In this document: positions 6,660 through 11,634 of the stretch, one piece after another
How the letters are laid out: each line of letters opens with the position of its first letter
How positions within the stretch are numbered: position 1 is the first letter of the stretch
Assembly (NCBI GenBank): GCA_900758315.1
Contig: CAAERF010000105.1
Span: 1 to 11,634, forward strand
Source of the DNA: an uncultured Oscillospiraceae bacterium
GTDB lineage: Bacteria; Bacillota; Clostridia; Oscillospirales; Oscillospiraceae
Direction of reading: 5' to 3'
DNA: 11,634 nucleotides
The notes under the pieces: model-generated
Seen by the model: only the letters and a program-made list of their open reading frames with translations
Database searches by the model: none
What the model was told of the DNA's origin: nothing
Position numbers and translations under genes: made by a program

Positions 6660-8461
6660 TACCGTTCCTCCTTTCCGCTTTCCATTTTCCACTGGATTGC
6701 CCGATTGTAGTCGGCCCACATCCGTGTGTACAATCCTCCTGCCGCGATCAGCTCCTCATGGGTGCCTTGCTCCGTCACCCTGCCGCCCTCCAGAACCAGG
6801 ATCTTGTCCGCGCCCACCACCGTGGAGAGCCGATGGGCGATCATGATGACGGTGCGGTCCTTTGTCAGCCGTGCGAAGGCTTTCTGAATCAGCGCCTCAT
6901 TTTCCGGGTCGGCAAAGGCCGTGGCTTCATCCAGCACCACGATAGGTGCGTCTTTTAAAATGGCCCGGGCCAAGGCGATGCGCTGGGCCTCGCCGCCGGA
7001 AAGATAGGTCCCCTCGGTGCCGATCACGGTGTCCAGCCCCTGAGGCAGCTTTTCCAGAATGTCGCCGCACTGGGCGGCTTCCAGGGCAGCCAGCACCTGC
7101 TCACGGCTGGCGTCGGGCCGGGCGGCCCGAACATTTTCCAGAATGCTGGCTTTGAACAGCCGGTTGTTCTGGAACACGAAAGCCACCTGCTCCATCAGAA
7201 CATGGGGATCGAGCTGGCGCACATCCACGCCGCCCACCTCTACCGTGCCAGTATCCGCATCCCAGAACCGGGGGATCAGGCTGGCTGCCGTTGTCTTGCC
7301 GCCGCCCGAAGGCCCTACCAGCGCTACCGTCTCTCCGGGTTCGGCGGTGAAGGAGACATGGGACAGGGCGGGGGACTGCGCGCCGTCGTAGGTAAAACTC
7401 ACATCCCGGAAGACCACCCGATTGTCCTTGGGCGTCTGGGGGTGCTCCGGTACCGCCAGTGCCGGCGCGTCCATGACCGGCTGGATGCGGCCCAGAGCGG
7501 TGTCGGCCAACATCATGCCGGAGGCCGCAAACATGATTTTGGCCAGCGCGGTGGAAATGATAGCGGAGAACACGGCGTAAAAAGCAAAGTTCGTTACAAA
7601 TCCCGCATAATCACCGGAAGCCAGCGCACCGGGAGCCAGGAACAGCACCACCGGCACCAGAAACAGAAAGGCGCCCTCGGTGAAGGTCAGGTTGATGGAC
7701 TGGGGCACACGGCACACATCGCCCTGATAGTGCTCCGCCTTGGCGCTGTAGTCCTCGATGGCCTGCTGAAAGGCCTTGAAGGAGTAGACGGTCTGCTGAA
7801 AAATTTTGACTACCGGGATGCCGCGCACATACTCGGTGCCGGATTTGGTCATGCGGTCCTGAGCCGCCTGGTACTCTGCCATCAATGCGGCATTCTTGCC
7901 GCCCATCATGCTGCACATGGCGAGTATGGAAATCACCGCCGCCAGCAGGCAGGCCGCGCCCATGCGCCAGTCAAACACGAACATCAGCACCAGCATGGCG
8001 AGAAACAATGTAATCGTGCCTACAATGTCCGCCAGATTGTGGGCCAGCAGCGTTTCCGTGTCGGCGGCCGCCGCATCCAGTTTGCTACGAATCATACCGG
8101 AGGCATTGGCGTCAAAATAACCCAACGGTGCCTGCATCACATGGGCCATGCCCTGCTTGCGGATGTTGGCTGCCGTGCGGAACGCAGCCAAGTGGGTACA
8201 CATCAGGCCAAGGAAGTAGATGAGGATACCGCCTACCGCAAAAGCGAAGGCGATCCAACCGTAGTCCGTCACACTCCGGGCCTGCGTCCAGTCCGGCGCC
8301 ACAGCGATCAGATCTCGTGCCGCCAGCCAAATGCAGAGGTACGGGATCATGCTGCACACCATGGACACCGCCGACAGTCCCAGCCCCAGAAGGGTAAGCC
8401 GCCGATGGCTGCCTGCGTATTCCAGCAGGACAGACAGCGCGTTTTGCTTCTTTTGCTTCAC
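6659..8461 (-). CDS. ABC half-transporter (membrane and ATPase domains), first of a pair
   Basis: A 600-residue exporter-fold protein: hydrophobic membrane domain (about 20-320), ATPase with Walker A GPSGGGKTT (383-391), signature LSGGE (487-491), Walker B IVVLDEAT (507-514) and IAHRLST downstream. After Walker B it reads AFADPENE where the partner reads ASLDVENE, so the two are clearly different paralogues and likely a heterodimer. The start is GTG at 8461 (codons GTG AAG CAA), supported by AAAAGGAGGAG six bases before it. The palindrome at 8480-8497, related to the feo operator, lies 19 bases upstream. Flanked by a TetR gene upstream and the second ABC gene downstream (TAATG overlap). A drug-efflux role under TetR is the alternative to iron-chelate transport. 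Confidence 0.93.
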   Translation of the reverse strand: MKQKKQNALSVLLEYAGSHRRLTLLGLGLSAVSMVCSMIPYLCIWLAARDLIAVAPDWTQARSVTDYGWIAFAFAVGGILIYFLGLMCTHLAAFRTAANIRKQGMAHVMQAPLGYFDANASGMIRSKLDAAAADTETLLAHNLADIVGTITLFLAMLVLMFVFDWRMGAACLLAAVISILAMCSMMGGKNAALMAEYQAAQDRMTKSGTEYVRGIPVVKIFQQTVYSFKAFQQAIEDYSAKAEHYQGDVCRVPQSINLTFTEGAFLFLVPVVLFLAPGALASGDYAGFVTNFAFYAVFSAIISTALAKIMFAASGMMLADTALGRIQPVMDAPALAVPEHPQTPKDNRVVFRDVSFTYDGAQSPALSHVSFTAEPGETVALVGPSGGGKTTAASLIPRFWDADTGTVEVGGVDVRQLDPHVLMEQVAFVFQNNRLFKASILENVRAARPDASREQVLAALEAAQCGDILEKLPQGLDTVIGTEGTYLSGGEAQRIALARAILKDAPIVVLDEATAFADPENEALIQKAFARLTKDRTVIMIAHRLSTVVGADKILVLEGGRVTEQGTHEELIAAGGLYTRMWADYNRAIQWKMESGKEER

Positions 8462-8479
8462 AAATACTCCTCCTTTTAA

Positions 8480-8497
8480 GGTTGGCGATCGCTAACC
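8480..8497 (-). promoter_or_regulatory. Putative DtxR-type operator upstream of the ABC pair
   Basis: Plus-strand GGTTGGCGATCGCTAACC is an 18-base inverted repeat with one mismatched pair (GGTTGGCGA against GGTTAGCGA). It has the same length and outer halves as the perfect palindrome at 4424-4441. It sits between the tetR stop and the ribosome site of the first ABC gene, a normal operator position. No convincing -35/-10 pair was found beside it; TACACA at 8506-8501 is a poor -10. If it is an operator, the ABC-HMA unit belongs to the same regulon as araC-feo. Confidence 0.6.
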
Positions 8498-8505
8498 CGT
8501 TGTGT

Positions 8506-8527
8506 AAAAAGAAAGGGGGCAAGCCCC
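8506..8527 (-). terminator. Weak terminator or attenuator after tetR
   Basis: On the minus strand GGGG (8527-8524), loop CTTG, CCCC, then CTTTCTTTTT. The stem is only 4 bp of G-C pairs with a tight loop, but the T-rich run and its place 28 bases after the tetR stop suit a leaky terminator separating tetR from the ABC genes. Some read-through is likely. Confidence 0.4.
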
Positions 8528-8554
8528 GATCTTACGAAAAAGATTGGCGGTACG

Positions 8555-9172
8555 TTACTGGCCGATCAGCTTCAGCCATCCGGCGGTGTAGAAATCCCGC
8601 AGCTGATCCACATAGCGCATGGCCTGCTCCTTGGGCATGTCGTGGACGACGATCTCAAAGATGCCGTTGAACATCCCGCTGGCGATGATGTGACACAGCT
8701 GTGCATCCAGCTGGGGGCATTCATGCCCCAGACGGTGCAGAACCTCCAGGTATTGGAGGGTGTATTCCACTTCGACCTCCACCATATTGTGGACGAAATG
8801 CTCATAGCTGGTGCCCTCGGCCTTGCACAGCAGCAGCTTCACGGGCTCCCGGTGGTCGCAGATGTAGTCCACCATCCAATGGACGCACTGGCTGGACTCC
8901 AGTCCCATGTGTTCCGGCTGCTCCTGCTCGGGCATCTCGGCAAAGGCGGTCTGCGCCTCCATGAACCGACCCATCAGCGCAGCGGCGTGAGGCTCCACGA
9001 TGGAGGCAAAGAGCGCCTCCTTGCTGGAGAAATAGCCATAGAGTGCGCCAGTGGTGACGCCCGCCTGCTTCACAATCTGGCGCAGGGAGGCGCCCTGAAA
9101 GCCTTTCTCTGAAAACTCCTCCATGGCGGCCTGCTGGATCTTTTCCAGGGTCGCGGTAGACTTCTCTTCCAT
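8555..9172 (-). CDS. TetR-family transcriptional regulator
   Basis: A 205-residue protein. The TetR DNA-binding region is clear: EKIQQAAMEEFSEKGFQGAS (10-29) then LRQIVKQAGVTTGALYGYFS (helix-turn-helix about 29-48), followed by SKEALFASIV. The C-terminal half (about 60-205) is the variable ligand/dimer domain, with several His, Cys and Met residues (for example VHWMVDYICDH). The ATG at 9172 is chosen because GGAGGCG lies before it; the in-frame ATG at 9199 would lie almost at the predicted transcription start and inside the palindrome. The gene has its own TTGACA/TATTAT promoter overlapped by a 26-bp palindrome, which indicates self-repression. It reads toward the ABC pair, but its control of those genes is not demonstrated; they may answer instead to the iron operator at 8480. 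Confidence 0.92.
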   Translation of the reverse strand: MEEKSTATLEKIQQAAMEEFSEKGFQGASLRQIVKQAGVTTGALYGYFSSKEALFASIVEPHAAALMGRFMEAQTAFAEMPEQEQPEHMGLESSQCVHWMVDYICDHREPVKLLLCKAEGTSYEHFVHNMVEVEVEYTLQYLEVLHRLGHECPQLDAQLCHIIASGMFNGIFEIVVHDMPKEQAMRYVDQLRDFYTAGWLKLIGQ

Positions 9173-9184
9173 CTGCGCCTCCAT

Positions 9185-9210
9185 ATAACAGTGATACATA
9201 ACACTGTTAT
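9185..9210 (-). promoter_or_regulatory. Palindromic operator, probably for the TetR protein
   Basis: ATAACAGTG (9185-9193) and CACTGTTAT (9202-9210) form a perfect 9-base inverted repeat around an 8-base spacer. It overlaps the -10 (9209-9214) and the expected start site near 9202 of the tetR promoter, a standard layout for self-repression by TetR proteins. No second copy was seen upstream of the ABC genes or the methyltransferases in this window. Confidence 0.75.
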
Positions 9211-9237
9211 AATAGAGCCTACGGGATGATTTGTCAA
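9209..9237 (-). promoter_or_regulatory. Sigma-A type promoter of tetR
   Basis: On the minus strand TTGACA (9237-9232), a 17-base spacer, and TATTAT (9214-9209). Both hexamers and the spacing are near the consensus. It gives tetR a start independent of the methyltransferase genes upstream, which are separated from it by the terminator at 9260-9291. Confidence 0.85.
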
Positions 9238-9259
9238 GGGGAAATGGCCACCTCCGTGC

Positions 9260-9291
9260 AAAAGCCGACCGGAAAACTCCGGCCGGCTTTT
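9260..9291 (-). terminator. Rho-independent terminator of the methyltransferase cluster (possibly bidirectional)
   Basis: AAAAGCCGACCGGA (9260-9273) and TCCGGCCGGCTTTT (9278-9291) pair over 14 bp with one A-C mismatch around a 4-base loop. The outer A-T pairs supply a TTTT run on either strand. It begins 10 bases after the stop of the last methyltransferase gene, ending that transcript before the tetR promoter. Confidence 0.85.
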
Positions 9292-9301
9292 GACGAAGGC
9301 A

Positions 9302-10111
9302 TCATTCGGCTGCCAGATGGACCATTTTGACCATCCAAAACCGGTCCGAAACCGACATACTGATCTTTGTGGGCAGCTTCAATCCGGTTCGGGGGATATG
9401 GCGGTAATAAGGCTCCTCAGCCAGCACCCTGACCCCGCTGCCGATTTTTCCGGCCAGCACCGATGCGGAATCCACATAGAAAAACATCTGCGCGTCCCCG
9501 TGGCCCACCTGTTTCATGTACTTTTTCCGCATCATAGCCATGCCACTTTTGCTCACGGTATCAAAGACGATTTCAATCTCTCCAAACCCTGTGAGCATCC
9601 GCAGAAGGCCCACAACCTTGCTTTCCTCAAAATAGTGGAACAGGCCGCCGGCGGTGACCAGAATGGGAGCATCCGGCACACCGGTGCGGATCTGCCTGAT
9701 CCAGTCCTCGGCAAAGGCGTCTCCGGCGAGATAGGTCTCCCGCTCCGGCTCCGGCAGCAGCTCTCGCCGGTACTCCACCACATGGGGCAGATCCACGGCA
9801 TACCAGCGCGACCTTCCATTGTCGCAGCGGTAATAGGCCGTCTCCAGACCGCAGCCGAGTTGAACGATCACACCGTCCGGCCTGCGCTCCAGAAACGCCC
9901 GGATGTACCGATCCATATTGGCGGACCGGGCGGCGGAGGCCAGCAGAGTATACTGGCTCTGTCCGTCCTGCTCCGGCAGGCTGGAAGGCAGTTTCTTTTT
10001 CAGTTCCAGCACCTTTGGATCGTACAGGATCTGCGAGCAGTACTCGCTGGCATAGATCCTGCCCAGCATGGGGACAAACAGCGTGTCCTCTACAACACCC
10101 AACTTGGACAT
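9302..10111 (-). CDS. SAM-dependent methyltransferase, TcmP/leucine carboxyl methyltransferase (LCM) type
   Basis: A 269-residue class I methyltransferase. The SAM-binding motif is VQLGCGLET (83-91), followed by YAVDLP (104-109), whose Asp should bind the ribose of SAM. ILVTAGGLFHYF (about 146-157) matches the AxGxxxYL/F block of the LCM/PPM1/TcmP family. The family transfers methyl groups to carboxyl or hydroxyl groups of proteins and polyketides; the substrate here is unknown. The ATG at 10111 has GGAGG seven bases upstream; a TTG two codons earlier lies too near that site. It is last in a run of three unrelated methyltransferase genes, 24 bases after its neighbour, and is followed by a strong terminator. 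Confidence 0.85.
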   Translation of the reverse strand: MSKLGVVEDTLFVPMLGRIYASEYCSQILYDPKVLELKKKLPSSLPEQDGQSQYTLLASAARSANMDRYIRAFLERRPDGVIVQLGCGLETAYYRCDNGRSRWYAVDLPHVVEYRRELLPEPERETYLAGDAFAEDWIRQIRTGVPDAPILVTAGGLFHYFEESKVVGLLRMLTGFGEIEIVFDTVSKSGMAMMRKKYMKQVGHGDAQMFFYVDSASVLAGKIGSGVRVLAEEPYYRHIPRTGLKLPTKISMSVSDRFWMVKMVHLAAE

Positions 10112-10135
10112 GGTCAACCCTCCTATTTGGACGAA

Positions 10136-10951
10136 TTACTTTCTGCCCACAAGCAGCCGGGAAGAGCCCAGCATCATCATGGCAGCCCGGCGGTGGGAGC
10201 CGAAGGCTTCTTCTGCGGTATCAATGAGCCGGACGTCCTGATAGCCCATCTCCCGTAGTTTTTGAGCAAAGGCGTCCATATCGCCGTACAGCTTGGGTTT
10301 CATGTCATCATTCAGAGCGAAGACGCCGCCTTTTTTCAGCACCCGCAGGCTCTCCAGCAGCAGCTTGTGCATATCGGCTCCCATGATATTGTGGTAGACA
10401 TAGTTGCTGATAACCGCATCAAAACTCTCATCGGGGAAATCCAGATGATTGGCGTCGCCATGCCGGAACACACACCGGGAGGCCACACCTTCACTTGCGG
10501 CGTTTTTCTCACAGAGAGCCTTGCTATAATTGTAAACAGCTCCCCAGTAGTCCATGCCAGTGACCTTTGTCTCCGGCCAGGTCAGGGCCGCACGGATCGA
10601 CAGCGCCCCGGAGCCGCAGCCGACTTCCAGGAGACTGCCCTGACCGTCATAGTCCAGATGAGAGAGAACGACCCGGTGAACCTGTTCCATGATCCCGCCG
10701 CCGCCAAAGGCATACTGGCGCCTGATCCATGTGATCCAGATCAGCAGGGTCACCAGCGCTGCTGCAACAACAGAGAACAGAACGCCAAGAACCGTGATAT
10801 GGAACACCGAAAAGGAGAGTGCGGCTAAAACCACGGCCAGAGCTGTGATGCCACCGATAACGTAGAACACGGGATTGGACATCCAGCTTCCATAGTCTTC
10901 GCCGTGGCTGCCGAGACGAATTTCTGCTTGTTGATTACGCTTTTGCTGCAT
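10136..10951 (-). CDS. Membrane-anchored class I SAM-dependent methyltransferase
   Basis: A 271-residue protein. After a polar N-terminus, two hydrophobic helices (about 28-48 and 52-75) form a hairpin anchor, followed by WIRRQY, a positive edge that places the catalytic domain in the cytoplasm. The methyltransferase domain has motif I LLEVGCGSG (107-115), acidic ribose-binding GMDYW (D134), GDANHLDFPDESFDAVISN and LRVLKKGGVFAL, all typical of Methyltransf_11/25. A membrane-bound or very hydrophobic substrate is likely, but it is not identified. The ATG at 10951 has CAGGAGGAAAATCA before it; the frame is open to 10987 with no better start. Middle gene of the methyltransferase run, 41 bases after the upstream one. 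Confidence 0.85.
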   Translation of the reverse strand: MQQKRNQQAEIRLGSHGEDYGSWMSNPVFYVIGGITALAVVLAALSFSVFHITVLGVLFSVVAAALVTLLIWITWIRRQYAFGGGGIMEQVHRVVLSHLDYDGQGSLLEVGCGSGALSIRAALTWPETKVTGMDYWGAVYNYSKALCEKNAASEGVASRCVFRHGDANHLDFPDESFDAVISNYVYHNIMGADMHKLLLESLRVLKKGGVFALNDDMKPKLYGDMDAFAQKLREMGYQDVRLIDTAEEAFGSHRRAAMMMLGSSRLLVGRK

Positions 10952-10992
10952 TTGATTTTCCTCCTGTTGTTCAATATTTGTGTACAATTCGT

Positions 10993-11634
10993 TTACGGGT
11001 GTTTCTCCTTCGCCTTCCGGCAGACAAAGGACGCCATGCTCTGAACGGTGCGGACCTTTGCAGGCCCGAATGTTTCCTCCAGACGATGCCGCAGGCTCTC
11101 CGCCGTCTCAAAGGGCGGGGTGAAATAGCCCTTTGGCACATACAGCCTGCGGATTATCCAGTCGGTGCGGCGGTTTTGCCCCGTCACATAGAAGCAGCCG
11201 CAGAAGATCCCGCCTGGCCGCAGTACACGAAAGATCTCCCGCCAGGCGGCCTCCTTATCCGGAAACGCATGAAACCCGTTGAGCGAGAGCACGATGTCGA
11301 AACTGCCATCCCCAAAAGGCAGCGCCCCAACATCCCCCTGCTGAAAGCGCACATGGGCAAGTCCCTCGCCCCAGAATTTTGCCCGCTCCAGCATCTCCGG
11401 CGAGTAATCCAGGCAGGTGATCTCCGCCTCCGGCATTTTCCGATAGAGGGGCATGGTCAGGATGCCGGTACCCACGGGGACTTCCAGCAGTCTTCCGGAA
11501 AACCCCTCCGGTATCCCGGCAAGGGCGGCGGAAAGGTAGTCCTGGGTTTCCGCCCGGCCCATTCCCCATACCAGACGGCACACCGCCCGGCCTGACAGGG
11601 TGGAACAGGTGATCATGCCATCATAAAATGTCCG
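10993..11634 (-). CDS. Class I SAM-dependent methyltransferase (5' end outside window)
   Basis: The frame is open to the right edge of the window (RTFYDG precedes the Met at 11616), so that Met is probably internal and the true start lies beyond. Counted from 11616, motif I is LLEVPVGTG (43-51), with Pro-Val in place of the usual Gly-Cys, then CLDYS (D about 70), GDVGALPFGDGSFDIVLSLN and FRVLRPGGIFCG. This is a Methyltransf_11-type domain, commonly 200-220 residues, so only a short N-terminal piece should be missing. Cysteines in GCFYV and MASFVCRK are unremarkable. Substrate unknown. First of three adjacent methyltransferase genes; any shared promoter would be outside the window. Confidence 0.85.
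   Translation of the reverse strand, partial: RTFYDGMITCSTLSGRAVCRLVWGMGRAETQDYLSAALAGIPEGFSGRLLEVPVGTGILTMPLYRKMPEAEITCLDYSPEMLERAKFWGEGLAHVRFQQGDVGALPFGDGSFDIVLSLNGFHAFPDKEAAWREIFRVLRPGGIFCGCFYVTGQNRRTDWIIRRLYVPKGYFTPPFETAESLRHRLEETFGPAKVRTVQSMASFVCRKAKEKHP

Noticed and set aside
4776..6710. Long plus-strand ORF of 644 codons opposite the second ABC gene
   Set aside because: It is a shadow frame of a GC-rich coding region: the product is rich in His, Gln, Pro and Gly without domains, while the minus strand encodes a complete ABC protein. The same applies to the plus-strand frames at 2623-3678, 7202-8479, 9290-10258 and 10978-11595.
4920..8461. Assigning the ABC pair as a drug-resistance exporter because a TetR gene is adjacent
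   Set aside because: The tetR gene has its own operator, which is not repeated before the ABC genes, whereas an iron-type palindrome is. The substrate is left open.
11614..11616. ATG at 11616 as the start of the first methyltransferase
   Set aside because: The frame stays open to the window edge with sensible sequence (RTFYDG) and no good ribosome site lies just before this Met, so the gene probably starts outside.
1..11634. CRISPR arrays, insertion sequences, tRNA or rRNA genes
   Set aside because: No spaced direct repeats, transposase motifs, terminal inverted repeats or recognisable RNA genes were found in either strand by eye.

Overview
The window looks like chromosome from a gut-type Clostridia (Firmicutes; Oscillospiraceae-like by general feel). 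This rests on the strong GGAGG ribosome sites, the tight operons with ATGA and TAATG stop/start overlaps, the moderately high GC with a sigma-A style TTGACA/TATTAT promoter, and the FeoA/FeoB/FeoC/DtxR arrangement. The taxon is inference. Almost every gene is on the minus strand. Only a 15-residue tail of a plus-strand gene, closed by a strong terminator, lies at the left edge.

Reading the minus strand from right to left: (1) 11634-9302 holds three consecutive, mutually different SAM-dependent methyltransferases: one cut by the window edge, one with an N-terminal membrane anchor, and one of the TcmP/leucine-carboxyl-methyltransferase type. A near-perfect hairpin at 9260-9291 closes the group. 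(2) 9237-8555 is a TetR-family repressor with its own consensus promoter and a 26-bp palindrome overlapping the expected start of transcription. (3) 8497-4490 is a pair of ABC half-transporters (exporter fold, probably a heterodimer), followed by a small membrane-anchored Cys-rich protein with a heavy-metal-associated (HMA) domain. (4) 4454-26 is an iron-uptake operon: AraC-type regulator, FeoA, FeoB, a FeoC-like Cys-cluster protein, a DtxR/MntR-family repressor and an orphan OmpR-type winged-helix protein.

The main thread is metal homeostasis. An 18-bp palindrome, GGTTAGCTAAAGCTAACC, overlaps the predicted start site of the araC-feo operon, and a close relative lies just upstream of the first ABC gene. 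Both resemble DtxR/IdeR-type operators, so the DtxR-like protein encoded at the end of the feo operon probably controls both units in response to iron. With an AraC regulator beside an ABC pair and FeoAB, the set recalls YbtA/YbtPQ-type siderophore systems, but no siderophore synthesis gene is present. Transport of a metallophore is therefore a hypothesis only.

The distal end of the feo operon looks damaged. The DtxR gene carries an apparent one-base deletion near its 3' end: the restored frame would end in a TGA overlapping the ATG of the next gene. That next gene keeps its winged-helix core but has an atypical tail that runs through the neighbour's terminator.
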